From Voacanga thouarsii (lineage: Eukaryota; Streptophyta; Magnoliopsida; Gentianales; Apocynaceae), in the NCBI GenBank assembly GCA_026120185.1, contig JANUWF010001217.1, positions 2,340,001 through 2,404,000 on the forward strand: a stretch of 64,000 nucleotides of DNA, written 5' to 3'. Position 1 is the stretch's first letter, and each line of letters begins with the position of its first letter. Shown here in pieces: positions 37,001 through 48,823 of this stretch. Position numbers and translations under genes: made by a program. The notes below the pieces were generated by a model. That model was not told the DNA's origin. It did no database searches and saw only the letters and a program-made list of their open reading frames with translations.

Positions 37001-40000
37001 AAGTTACTTTTTCAGTCAATTATTTAAATGCTATGGCATGGGAAACTGGGACTGCTGAGATTCCTGTTGTATGTCCACAGGCGAAAGAGCATGTTGTCAG
37101 AAATCTGACAGGTAAAGAAGTGCAAGATAAAAGTGAAGGGCTTTTATCTCACCCTTCTTGAAAGCCCCTCACTTTTACCTCCAGTTAAACATGTTGATGT
37201 AGATTAAAATCTCTTCTCTTCCAGTAGCAAAAGCTTTTCCGTTTGAAAATATTTCAGTTTCAATTGCCAATGAGTTTATCCTGTCTATGATGCCATAACA
37301 ATGATCTTTGCTTGCTATTATTATGATTAAAGGGTAAAATTATGTTTTGTAGAATTTGAATATTCAGGGGAACTTAATACCCCCTGAATCGTATGATATT
37401 CATTCTTGCACGCTTGAATGAAAGCTTTTGATCTTCATTTGCAGCAATAAACCTAGGAAAACATATCTTTCAAGAAATTTAATAGCCCTTTTGAATTATG
37501 GAGGAGTGCCTGAAAAATATTTTCTGGAGTTGTTAATGAGTGCATTAGAAGAGAAACAAATGGTGTACTCAGATACACGAGCTGCTCTCAAAGGTAATAT
37601 CAGATTGAATATCATCTTTCAGATTGTTGTATCCAGTTTCATGGTTAGATTTCCTTATAGATGTGAACTTCAAACATTAAAGGACTGATGGTGTTGGCTA
37701 TTTGGATAAAGATTAGTTTCTTGTGTTTCTTATTTGCCTTAGATGTAGCCTGTAGCAACTATACAAGACCAGATTCATATATGTTCCTCATTTCATAAGA
37801 AAACATTTTTACGGAAACTTCCTTCATGCAGTTGCCATAATTAATGGAGAATGGGATAATGATAGCACTACAGCGAGAATGATATCATCTGGAGTGCCTC
37901 TTAGTGAACCGTATCTTCAAGATCGTTTGTCTTGGATGGTGAAACGTGAGAGAACCAAGCTCAAAGAAGGAAAGCTACCCATCAGTGAAAGTTTTTACTT
38001 AATTGGGACAGCTGATCCTACTGGTGTATTAAAGAGTAATGAAGTTTGTGTGGTATTGTATGTAGATTTATTCTGTGCTCTTATTCCTTGTCATTTATAA
38101 CCTGCCAGCAGTTTGTCATATGTTTTGCATGGAGTAATATAGTGATACATGCCTTCTTAATGGGCTCAAGCATGCTATTGGGAGATAGCACAGCAAATTC
38201 TCAGTTAAATATTTTGATATTTATAGGTTTCTCATTTGTTAGGGACAATGGCCAAATATCTGGGAAGGTATTAGTCTACAGAAATCCTGGCCTGCATTTT
38301 GGGGACATCCATATTTTCGATGCAGTATATGTGAAGAAGCTGGAAGATATCATTGGGAATGCCAAATATGGGATATTCTTTTCCACCAAAGGCCAGAGAT
38401 CTGCAGCCGCCGAAATTGCTAATGGGGATTTTGATGGGGATGTTTATTGGGTTTCCCGAAACCCTCAGGTTGGCACTCATCCAAAAATTTCATTTTTCTT
38501 GCATGCAGTTGTTGGGCATTTTTCCTTATTTTGAGAACTTGTTTGGTTGGGGCTTCTTATCTTCTTTCCTTCCTCTTTGAAGTTTTTTTATTTGGTCAAT
38601 GCTTTATGAAACAAAATCTACAAGAAACACTTAAAATGGAGGAACCCTTTTCCTAACTGTTTCCATACCTACTTGTATGCTGGTCATGTGACATATTTGC
38701 ATGCTACAATTTTTTATGACACCTTTGCATGCTATTTCTAATCAGTCTGGTTTATGTGAAAGCATGCGTCTGGTTTGCTGATAGCAGTTTGAAGGAGGGA
38801 TCTTTCTCAGTGTCTTTTTCCTGTGCATGTGGGTTTTTATATCAAGTAACCTACAGTCCAAACATATCCTTTACATGTTTTTTTCCCCCTCCGTTCTTTT
38901 TCAATTCAAAATTTGTCCTGCTAACAAGCAGATTGTTCTAAGAAGTGGTGATAATTTAATCTAGGGCACTCTACCTAAAAGGTTAGTTCCACCCACAAAA
39001 AAAATAAATAAATAAATAAATGAAGAAATCTACTTGATTTTGGTATTTGTCTTCAGTTCACCGAAATGAGAACCCAAGTTGTGCATGAGTACTTAGGTCA
39101 AGGATAACGAACGGTACCCACTTTCCCTGTTCTTGGAGTTCAGATCTCACATGATGCTACTAAACTATCCTATTATATACTTTCTGGATTTAAAGATGTA
39201 ACAAAGTTTGTATTTCTTGTAGACTAGGCATATTTGAGATTCATTTTTTATATATCATAGTTACTGGAACACTTCAGAGCAAGTGAACCCTGGACTCGGG
39301 TATATTCAACTCCGGAAGCAGTTAAGAGAAAGCCAACAGAGTTTTCAGCTGAAGAATTGGAGGATGAGCTTTCTCGCCTTTTTCTTCAGGCAATGGATTC
39401 TAGGTATGCAGGGACAGCGAGAACATAATGTTCCAAAATTACATAAGTAGAAGCATATGCATCTCTACTGAATACATGTCCATCCCAAAAGGACCACTAC
39501 AATGCTTGCATATAGAGTTCTCCTTTGTAGTTTGCCCGTCCATATTTCAGTTTGTTAGTGATAGGATCAGTCATTTATATGGAGCGATCATTATGTTTGC
39601 CTAAATTTGAATATGAAACCTTTTGAAAATTTGTTTGTATTCAAAGCAGCCCTCTATAGATTGTTTGAAACTGGATTCACTACCATTTTGTGTGAATCAC
39701 ACTTTTGGTCCCTAAAAGGTGTAAGCTCTCTGGTGGCTTTTGGTTTATGACAACCCATGTTTCGAATCTTATATGCATCTGTTTGCTGGCAAGTTGTATT
39801 CCAATGTGAAGCACATCTCTGTATTTATATGCATCTCAAGAATACACATGAATTTCTAAATGGAAGCGGGATGGGATGAGGCAATGAAGCTAAATGCAAA
39901 TTGCTAATCTAAATGTACCCCTCTTCTCTCTGGAATTACTGTCAAAGAAAATATAAATCTTTGGCATTGTAAATATGAATGTGTTAAAACCACTGTTCTT

Positions 40001-42262
40001 TTTCAAATGCAATAGGATGTTTATTTCGATATTTTTGAGAGTCAAACTCTTTTAGATTGTTTGTCCAACAATGATTCGATTAAGACAATTTTAATATTCT
40101 GTTTTAATTTGAGAACTAATTTGTGATCGACATATTTTATTTCTGTTGTATTCCAATCTAGCAAGCCCATGGGTGTGGCTGCAAATAGCTGGCTGGTGTT
40201 CATGGATCGGCTCCTGATACTGGGGAGGAAAGCATGGCCTGACAGGTTTTCCCCTCCAATCCAAGGATTTCCGGGGCTCTTGCAGCTGCTTCGCTTAGCT
40301 GCTCGACTGTGCAGCTGCTTACGGCCACTTGTTTCCCGCCCTTTCTTGCTTGTTCGGGAGGGGGACTATAGGTCTCGTTCTGGTGATTGTGCGAATGAAA
40401 AAGATATTTTGAAAAACAAAATGCTTAAGTTGATTGACATTTACTACGATGCACTAGACGCACCAAAAAGTGGGAGAAAGGTTAGTTGTGAGACTGATTT
40501 CTTCAATGGATTTATAAATTGTCACTTGACATTGTAGTCATGCTTATATGACTGAAAAATATTGTGAGTTTGGCTTAAGTTGTAGTTTCTGGCCAATCTA
40601 CCCTTCTTATCATGCAAAAATGATCAGGCTATGATCAATTAAAAGCTCCACTATCATTTTTGGTTTTAGAAATACACCTTTGCTTCTATGACTGATGGAT
40701 GATCTTTCTGACTTTTTTTTTAATATTGAGTTTGTCAAAGTCAATCTTTCTACAACTTCCTCTATCAGTTTCTAAGTTGGGATTCTTTTGTTATAGCATG
40801 AATAAGTTAATAGGGCACAAGCTTTCTGGCAGATGGCATTGACAACAAGCAAAGCCAGCATAGTTTTTGCAACGGGCTAAGTTAATGAATGGCTTTGGTA
40901 ATGGACAACAAAACTTTTGAGATTTTTTACTGTGTTGGCTGTTTATCAATTCAAACAACAATCTCTTTTCTACAGGATATTGAAAATTGATTTTTGAATA
41001 CTTTATAACCACAGCCGAAGAGTTTTATTTGCTTTCATGTAAAGCATCTAATAGAATAAGCTGACATAACACCTCAGAAAATAAAGCTGACAAAAATTTC
41101 GTTAAATGCAATCTTGGCATCTTTTCTTGGAATCTAGTATTTATTTTTAAATCTTTTGCGAATTTGCATTGTGGCCGGCAATGTTATTTATGAACAGTTT
41201 CATCATTTTATGTGCCAGACCAGTGCAGCAATTTATTCTCATAAACGTCACTGTTGCGCTTATCTTACAATTATGTTTCTCATCAAAAGAACTTATTATG
41301 GAGATGTGGAAAAATAATGGTTCCAGTAGATCTTCATTTCCCCCTTATATCTCTTTGTGAAACAGATCGTAGTTCCTTCGGACTTAAAGGCAAAACAATA
41401 TCCACATTACATCCAAAGGGACAGTAACTTCAGCTATCAGTCAACTTCTATCCTGGGTCAAATTTATGATAAACCACCGGAGTTTCAATCAGATGTCCGC
41501 TCTGTAGGAGGTAAACATCCTTTACACTCTGACTTTGCACTGAAATGGGTGAAGGATCTTCAGCTTCCTCACTGGTTATATGAAGTATCATATTAGGGTT
41601 GACAAAAAGCTATTGCTTTTGTGATGTTCCAATCGTTATGTTTACCTTGTTTCCATCCTTTTCTCTTTCATCTTCTATATTCTACTTGTTTACTATTACA
41701 TTCTAAATCTTGTTACCCAATAGCTTGGTGAGTAATCTTGCTTCTCATTTTGGCCAATTTCTGCAGAGATATGGAAACTACCTGCTTTTGATGTGGAAGT
41801 TCCTGAAAGATGCTTGTGCAAGTGGAGAGCGCTATATTATAATTATCGACGTGAGATGACAAATGCATTGAACAGTGGGCACGATTCAAAAGACAACACT
41901 AAATATTCTGCCAATGACGTGATCAAGAAATACAAGCAGGTCGATTCTTTTCTATTTGATCCATTCTTTGATGGCTTTCATGTATATATTAACTAAGTTA
42001 CATAAGAGGATTTGCATTGGTGCAGTTGTTATATGAAGCAGAAGATTTCCAGGAAAGTAAGAAGGATGTTGAGGAGATATACAGTGAGGCCCTTGCAATT
42101 TATCACGTGACATATGACTATGCTATCAACAAAAGAGAAGTCGCCAAATGTGGTTTTGCTTGGAAAGTGGCAGGTTCTGCCCTCTGCATCCTTCATGCTT
42201 TCAGAAAAAGGGAAAACCCCATACACGTATTACCATCTGTCCTTCGTGACATTTTAATGTAG
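28049..42262 (+). CDS. RDR3/4/5: RNA-dependent RNA polymerase, gamma clade (RDR3/4/5 type)
   Basis: Copies single-stranded RNA into double-stranded RNA for silencing. The catalytic motif is DFDGD at 38427-38441 (residues 747-751 of my model), the mark of the gamma clade; RDR1/2/6 have DLDGD. Exons: 28049-28406, 28542-28607, 28890-29034, 29163-29304, 30278-30307, 30424-30498, 31649-31802, 32887-33109, 33188-33275, 33397-33540, 34500-34574, 34742-34813, 36069-36175, 37445-37593, 37832-38057, 38243-38468, 39261-39403, 40162-40480, 41366-41510, 41767-41939, 42026-42262. They sum to 3,297 nt, one open frame of 1,098 residues; Arabidopsis relatives are nearer 980-990. Family motifs include LEFRRLFLVLSYIGR, KYMARFSLILSKT, LTDGTGFISEDLA, YGGVP, VYRNPGLHFGDIH, LIDIYYDALDAPK and FAWKVAG. 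Exon 2's end and exon 5 are the weakest joins. Odd: 53 extra residues (830-882) from an in-frame 159-nt stretch at 40226-40384. Confidence 0.93.
29804..30210. mobile_element. Possible MITE in RDR intron 4
   Basis: Imperfect inverted ends: AGGGCTCATTTGGTAA at the left and, reversed, AAAGGCCTATTTTGTAA at the right. The inside is AT-rich with repeated GAAGTCTGAA-type motifs and no coding capacity. The ends resemble those of PIF/Harbinger or hAT MITEs, but I see no clean target duplication. Confidence 0.4.
30775..31580. mobile_element. MITE in RDR intron 6
   Basis: Inverted ends GGCTAAGTTTGGTTTG and, reversed, GGGTGAGTTTGGTTCG, followed on both sides by matching subterminal DNA: GAAGGGGAAAGGGG at the left, and at the right the same GGGAAGGGGAAG-type purine run on the other strand. 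About 806 bp, non-coding. The flanking bases (TTA and TAG) do not form a good 3-bp duplication, so the superfamily is open (Tourist-like or hAT). Confidence 0.65.
35668..35828 (+). ncRNA. MiRNA-precursor-like hairpin in RDR intron 12
   Basis: 35683-35718 pairs with 35777-35811. GGGAAATC pairs with GATTTCCC, TTGAGCTGG with CCAGCTCAA, and TACACCCTC with GAGGGTGTA, separated by short mismatched patches. Weaker pairing continues outward (GAGCC near 35670 with GGGCTCC-type bases near 35825) and inward (TGTAAATGTGGA with TCCATGTTCATG), leaving a small loop near 35745. The stem is about 60-70 bp, the size of a plant MIRNA foldback. I cannot match either arm to a known miRNA. A short inverted-repeat transposon is the main alternative. 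Confidence 0.45.
36470..36690 (-). mobile_element. tRNA-derived SINE in RDR intron 13
   Basis: On the minus strand, GGTAGCCAACGTGCA (36661-36675) followed by GAGTTCGAATCTCC (36631-36644) are good A-box and B-box elements of a tRNA-type Pol III promoter at the right spacing. The body continues with CCCACGAAGTGGGATTTACC and ends around a GTGGCTACAGTACCC motif, typical of plant Au-like SINEs. The 3' border is approximate. Confidence 0.7.
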
Positions 42263-42712
42263 CTTGTGTTGGAAACTAAATGCTGCTGTTGATTTATGTT
42301 ATGTTTTCAGAGGTCCAGTTGCTTGGAGCGATGTAATGTAAATTTATTGTTGTAGATGTTAAAGTCTAATGTAGAGTTCTCTACATCTTTTATTGTATAT
42401 ATGAAATCGTGTAGAGTAGAGATGCCCTGTTTACAATAATAGTATCTAATTTGAAAATTTTGGTTATAGTTATTAATTTTACTGTTTATTTTATAATTCC
42501 TACAACGAATTTGGGCGCAGTGTGAAGCTTGTTGCTTTTTGGTTGCATTACATTTTGGGCTTATGAAATAAGGACGAATAGTATGATTTTGATAGTATTT
42601 TTATTATAGTTTTTATTGCAGAGTTTGAATTTTTTTTTATAATAATCATATATTAATAAATTTATGTTTGTTTTTTGAACTTTAATTATAACTCAAAATA
42701 AATATTTATAAG
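42263..42712. other. RDR 3' untranslated region and short intergenic gap
   Basis: Begins directly after the RDR TAG stop. TGTAATGTAAATTTATTGT at about 42330-42350 is a plausible polyadenylation region. The rest is AT-rich up to the retrotransposon LTR; no other feature is seen. Confidence 0.5.
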
Positions 42713-43412
42713 TGTTGACGTTATCTTTAGTCGATCCATTGTAACGGTAATTTTGAATCGAAGCCGATATGAATTTCGCTAAGCCGATGATGATGTCAAC
42801 GAGTTTTTAGTTGATGTATTTGGTCAATATCAAAACTAAAAGCCGATAAGTCGATTTTCAGATCTCGGCATGATTGGCAAAGCACTATTGTCCCTAACCA
42901 CCAAAAACGGGCTATAAAACGAGATTTTCTCCACGTTCGAATAGTCAACAATCTCACCACAACAAGTATAAAATGAGTAAGGAGTCTCAGAATGAAGAAC
43001 CTAACAACAATCACATCAATCAAATTACCAAATTTCTTCCAGTTTTTAATTCTTTTTTTTTACATTTTTTTTATAGCTTTCCTTACGGCTTTGTTTACAG
43101 CTTTGTTTAGGTTTTCGAAAGTTTGTCCTTATTCCTTTGATTATCAGCTTTTCATGTTCATATTGCTTTGATATCTAATTTCAGTACTTTTGTATTTGTT
43201 CATCATCTCAATCGAAATACTCTGTTTTTAGTCCTAATTTGCTTCCGCATACAATTTTTTTACTTTATTCGACCATTTTTATAGTAAGTTCAAGGAACCT
43301 ACGACTTTTAAAAGGTTCAACCCACCTATTCATTTTTCCATCGAACTATTTATATTTATTGGAAGAGTAGTAGATCGACAATTCTATCGACTCCCCTTTT
43401 GGTAAGGCAACA
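42713..43412 (+). repeat. 5' LTR of the Tat element
   Basis: Starts TGTTGACGTTATC and ends AGGCAACA, six bases before the primer site. Its first 43 bases recur at 63958-64000 with about 6 differences, which identifies the 3' LTR start. Confidence 0.92.
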
Positions 43413-43417
43413 TAAAT

Positions 43418-43436
43418 TGGCACGCCCAGTGGGACC
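43418..43436 (+). other. Primer binding site of the Tat element
   Basis: TGGCACGCCCAGTGGGACC lies just after the LTR and has the TGG start expected of a tRNA 3'-end complement. I am not certain which tRNA it matches. Confidence 0.7.
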
Positions 43437-45470
43437 AAATGTAGTTGTTGCATGCAATTGCGTTCAGGACGCATTATGTCTAACTCTCAGCAGCACAAGT
43501 CCTTCATCTGATTCCTCCTATCGGCCTACAGTTCGGGCTTTATGGGGAACATTTGATTCTACAATGACGACGTCCAGCAACGCCCAGTTTACCATCCTTG
43601 AGCAACAGGGGGCACAGTCCTCATCTCCTCTTCAGATGTCCCAATTGACATCCATGTCTTTAACTGTCATACGACAGGCCATGGAATAGTGTACATGTGA
43701 ACTCATTCAGAGCCTTATTCCTCAGTTTGTCACAGTGTTCCGACCTCTGCTTCAGAACAACCTTCATAATTTCGAACAAAGACAAAATGCTCACGGGACA
43801 CCTCAGGTAGGTATGTACTCTCCCCCTCATCCATTATTGCACTATCTTATGAGTCAGTATAATTGTTGCGCTAGAAGTAGCCTATGCCAATGTCTGGGGG
43901 GTACCAAGGAAGTTCGAGGTTAAATGCACCCGACATGGCTCTTGCGGAACCTTTCCTAGGGAGAACTCCACCATATCCGGTCGCGGGGATCCAGATGCCA
44001 ATAAGGGCACAGGTATTTTATGACCAGAATACAGCTCCTAACAGGAATATTAGTTCCTCGTATGGGAGGAATCCAGAGCTATGTTGCAGCTGTCTCTGCC
44101 GCGTATCCTGTCACAGCGACAGCTTATCCAATGCAGGGAGTAGGGTATCCTGAGATGGCTTCATTCCCAGGGTAAGATTCTCAATCGGCTATAATAAGTT
44201 CCCCCATGCAGAATCAACAGCTAATACCATTAGCCGATGTCAACTCAATGACGGAGGCGTTGTGTCGACAAGCAAGGAATCGGCCAGTGTATCAGAAGCC
44301 TTATCCTGAATTGGTGAATTCTATGGCAGTGCTACCGCAAGGATTTAAATTGCTTGAGTTCTTCACATTCTCTGGAGAGGACAACAAGTCAACTATAGAA
44401 CATATAGGGAGGTTCACGGCACAATGTGGAGAATTCAAGAATAGTGACTGGCATAAATTACAATTATTTTCTTTGTCTTTGACAGGGGCAACGTTTACTT
44501 GGTATGCAAATTTGACACCTAGTTCTGTGTACTCATGGACAGATATGGAAAGGATTTTTCATGAGCGTTTCTTTAAACCAACACTTGAGGTCTCCATAGA
44601 GGATCTTTTGGCAGTTAAGCAAAAATCGTCCGAAGGTGTAGCAGAATTCATTGAGCGCTTTTAGTAAATTAAAGCCAAATGCACCACTCAATTGCTGAAA
44701 ATGGAGTGTGCTAGAAAAAGCATCAGTAGAATGCATTCGCAACTCAAAAAGCGTCTTATCCTCTAGGACTTTTCTGACCTATCCCGTTTACTGTCTCAGG
44801 TCATCAGAATAGAGGAAATGATCAAGGAGAAAGAGAAGAGGCGGCCAGTCAAGTTTTCTCGAGGGCAAACCATGATATCAGTGGTAGACGACATTATGGA
44901 TAATGAGGAGGAACAGTTACTGGAAGTGATGACGGCGGAACTAGAGAAAGGTACATCTTATACTTGTCTTTTTGAAACCTAGCAAAGGAAGGAGGAAGCT
45001 TCTCCTGCAGGGCCATCTACATACATATTCGATGTATTAAGGATTGAGCAAATCTTTGATCAGATGGTCAAAGACAAACAAATTTGTCTACCTTTCGGCC
45101 ACAAGGTTCTGGAGCCAGAGGAGTTGAAGGGCAAGAAATACTGTAAGTGACATAACTCATTTTCTCATAATACCAATAGCTGTGTTGTTTTCAAGAACAC
45201 AATACAGAAGGCTTTGCAAGAAGGAAGAGTGAGATTTGCTGATAAACGCGAGGAAACTTTAGTTAATACAGCTTGTTCCCAACGGCTGATGCAAGTATGG
45301 TACATACATGTAAAGAAGATGTGGAGTATGAGCCGGGAAATTCTTCCGTCAAGGATCAATCCAAGACCTTTGAGGGGAAAAAATAACGTTCCAAAGGCTG
45401 GACGAATGACTATCAGTTTTCACTCGGCTTACAGTTCCGACCTTCGCGGCTCATTTTCAGGAGAAAGATG
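43437..45470 (+). pseudogene. Tat gag, broken
   Basis: Encodes the structural protein of the element. The retrotransposon gag domain is clear at 44206-44664: FKLLEFFTFSGEDNKSTIEH, then TGATFTWYANL and SIEDLLAVKQKSSEGVAEFI. Further down is YCKxHNSFSHNTNSC, an altered zinc-knuckle-like cluster, at about 45136-45185. Stops at about 43687, 44662, 44764, 44980 and in the cluster (W to stop) inactivate it. Confidence 0.82.
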
Positions 45471-45699
45471 ATAAGTTTACAATATAGGACCTCATAAATA
45501 GCCATTTTTCCTGGGCCATCTTTCCCATCTTACAAAAACTAAAAAATAACGGGAACAAAAGTGACGAGCTCAGCAGAAATAAGCACTGAAGGAATGGTTA
45601 GATAAACAGGTATGTAGTTTCACAAGTCAGAACATGCTCAGCATTCTCCCATCATAATTCCAAGCGAGGGCCGAGCAAGAAATAGTAGAGGAGGATTAC

Positions 45700-46140
45700 T
45701 ATGCAACGAAAGAAGCGACCGTTGAGCTCATCGAGTTTAAAATGCCATCGGAAGGAATGTTTTTTCCGATCCCAACGATAGAACATACCAATCACCTCAA
45801 GCCGTTGTACATTAAGACATATATCAACAGAAGACCTTTCTCTCGGGTTTTCATCGATGGAGGGGCTGTGTTGAATGTAATGCCGATGGCAATCTTAAGG
45901 CGTTTAGATAAGGATAAACACGATTTATCTCCTACAAATATCTAAATGTTTAATTTCACCGAGGATGCAGCCAAGGTAGAATGGGTCATCACTTTTGAGG
46001 TGACCGTTAGATCTAAGGTTAGTAAGACTATTTTCTTTGTACTCACGACAAAGCCGGCTTATTCTGTCTTATTAGGTATGGATTGGATTCATGCGAACCA
46101 TTGCGTTCCGTCAACACTTCACCAAATGATGTTGATTTGG
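45700..46140 (+). pseudogene. Tat aspartic protease region
   Basis: SRVFIDGGAVLNVMPMAILR carries the retroviral-type active site in the altered form DGGA, and LLGMDWIHANH closes the domain. A stop (TAA at 45943-45945) lies between the two halves. Confidence 0.8.
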
Positions 46141-46399
46141 GATGAAGAACGAGAGGAAAGGATACCAGCTAATCCCAATCTATTCTCAGTAGAAGTGCAT
46201 ATGAACGAAGTTGTGTTTTACCTTTCTACCTTTGACCCTAGCCATTACTCCAAACTCATCATGGCTCATAATCAGATCACAATGGAAGGGCTGGAAGGTC
46301 AATGTTTGAAAATAGAGGACCCTGACATTTGGCATGCACATGGTTTCATTACTCAGGACCTGTTAACGGAAGTGGATATCGGGGAACTTGGGAAAAATA

Positions 46400-47295
46400 G
46401 AACTAAAAAGGTAAGCTTGTGCTTAACACTCGATCAGCAGAATGCCCTAACGAACCTGATTCGTAGGTTCAAAGATTATTTTTCATGGGATTATTATGAA
46501 ATGTCAGGATTGGACAGAGACATTGTAGAGCATTGCTTACCGATTAAGAAAGGTTTCAAGCCTCATAAGCAGCCTGCCCTGTGTTTTAATCCTACTCTTC
46601 TACCCAGTATCAAAGAAGAAATTGAGAGGTTACTTCGGTGTGGTTTCACTCGTACTTGTCGGCATGCAGACTAGATATCCAATATTATGCCCGTCATTAA
46701 GGAAAATGGTCAGCTGCAGGTTTGCGTTAACTTCAAAAATCTGAATTTGGCCATACCAAAGGATGAATACACTATGCCGATGGCCGATATGTTGGTGGAC
46801 TCAACTGCGAAAAACAAATTTCTAAGCTTCATAGACGGACACTCTGGGTACAACCAGATATTTATAGCTGAAGAGGATACCAGGAAGACAGCTTTCCGAT
46901 GTCCGGGGTCTATCGGTTTATTCGAATGATTAGTTATGCCTTTCAATTTGAAGAATGCTGGAGCTACTTTCCAAAGAGCCATGAACCTCATTTTCCATGA
47001 TCTCATCGGCAAGACCATGGAAGTTTATATTGATGATTTAGTGGCTAAGTCACCCACTTTTTCACAACACCTACAGTGGTTGGAGCAGGCTTTCCTTCGA
47101 ATGCGCAAGTACCGGTTAAAAATCAATCCAGCTAAATGCGCTTTTAAAGTTTCAACCAAAAATTTCTTCGAGTTCCTAGTGCATCAAAGAGGAATTGAAG
47201 TGGACCAGAACAAAGCAAGGGATATTCTACAGGTAAGGCCACTGCAATCCAAAAAGGTGCTCCAAAGTTTCTTAGGGAAGATCAATTTCTTGTGA
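46400..47295 (+). pseudogene. Tat reverse transcriptase region
   Basis: Ordered RT motifs: MPVIKENGQLQVCVNFKNLN, FLSFIDGHSGYNQIFIAEED, MPFNLKNAGATFQRAMN and the catalytic VYIDDLVAKS at about 47020-47050, then FLGKINFL. Stops at 46672 and 46927 break the frame. The YIDD form and GATFQRAM context fit Ty3/Gypsy. Confidence 0.9.
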
Positions 47296-47395
47296 CATTT
47301 TCTGACAAACGTTGCAAGTAAGTAGAAGGTGTTCTCTTCTTTGCTCCGGTTAAAGTTATCTCTAAAATTCATCTAGTAACCGAAGCACCAAGCGG

Positions 47396-48340
47396 CCTTT
47401 AATCAGACCAAGATGGCTTTGTCACAACCACTGATCTTGATGCCGCCACGAGATAAGGTACTTTTGAAATTGTACATTTCGGCGGCTCAAGAGTCTATCG
47501 GTTACCTACTAGCTCAGGACAATACACAGGGGGTTGAAAGAGTAGTATATTACTTTAGCCAGAATCTGACAGACACTGAGACCAGGTATTCTCTTATTGA
47601 GAAACTATGCCTGTCTTTATATTATGTATGTGTGAAACTAGAGCATTATCTGTTACCTAGGAAAGCGCAAGTCTTGTGCAAAATTAATCTCATCAAGTAT
47701 CTGCTAAACCTCCCATTATTGCAAGGACTTTAATGAAATGGGCCATTAAGTTACATGTTTTTTCTCTAACTCATTTGCCTTTGAAAGTAATGAAAGGTCA
47801 AGCCATAGCCGATTTCTTGGCCGAACATCCACGCTTAGAAGTGCCCAATCCTAAAAAAGAAGAGGTACAGGGGTACATTTTATACAAATTATAGAAGTTG
47901 CAATTCGATAGATCTTGCACTCAGTATAAGGTAGGTGCCAGGTTGATCATTGAAACTCCTTGTGGACGATAAGAAAAAATTCTGTTTGAATTAAGTAAAG
48001 GGATCTCAAATAATCAGGCGGAATATGATGCCCTCATCTTGGGACTTCGAATTCTAAAGGCTTTGGATGCATGAGTGGTTAATATAACAGGGGATTCTTA
48101 AGTTGTCATCCAACAGATTTCAGGTAAGTACAAATGCATTAACCTTGTGTTGTTAGATAAGCTACAAGAAGTGAAAGCATTGTTGCAATACTTCTTGAAA
48201 ATTATCTTAACTCATGTACCTTGAGTTGAGAACTAGGGGGCAAACGATTTAGCTCAAATGGCTTTAGGTTTTAAGAAAAGAGTTGGGGTGGTAATGTGTC
48301 AGTAGATATCGGGAGAAGAACATAAAGAAGACTGGCGTTC
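47396..48340 (+). pseudogene. Tat RNase H and second (archaeal-like) RNase H
   Basis: 47413-47733 gives the ordinary Gypsy RNase H (LKLYISAAQESIGYLLAQD, YFSQNLTDTETRYSLIEKLC). About 47770-48340 adds a second domain with ISNNQAEYDALILGL and GANDLAQMALG, which marks the Tat lineage. The usual DGS of the second domain is DRS here, and there are several stops. Confidence 0.8.
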
Positions 48341-48368
48341 CGATATCGTTTCATACTTACAAAAGCTT

Positions 48369-48823
48369 ATGGGTCAAGTTTCACAGGAGTTAAAATGTAA
48401 GGCATTGAACTTTGTGCGAATCGGGAATGATCTATTCAGAAGAAGCCATTTAGGAATTTTGTTGAAATGCTTGTCAAAGCAAGAAGAAACACAGGTGTTA
48501 GCTGAGGTGCATGAAGGCCTATGTGGCGCTCATCAGGCAGGTCCTAAGTTGAAATGGACACTGCAACGTCAAGGATTTTACTGGCCTTCTATCACCACGG
48601 ATTATGTAGCCTATGCAACCGGATGTGAGGCATGTCAGAAGCATGACCTTTTGATTCATGTGCCTTCCACTGACTTGCATCCTATCATCAAGCCATGGCC
48701 GTTAAGGGGTTGAACTCTAAATGTTATCGGCAAGATTCACCCGCCATCGATCAAAGGGCACACCTTCATTTTAGTGGTAACTGATTATTTACTAAATAGG
48801 TAGAGGCACAAGCTTTGACCAGA
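48369..48823 (+). pseudogene. Tat integrase, left half
   Basis: CLSKQEETQVLAEVHEGLCG, then GAHQAGPKLKW and YATGCEACQKHD form the HHCC zinc-binding part and PWPLRG, IHPPSIKGHTFILVVTDY the start of the catalytic core. It is interrupted by the Athila-like insertion; the remainder resumes at 55667. Confidence 0.9.
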
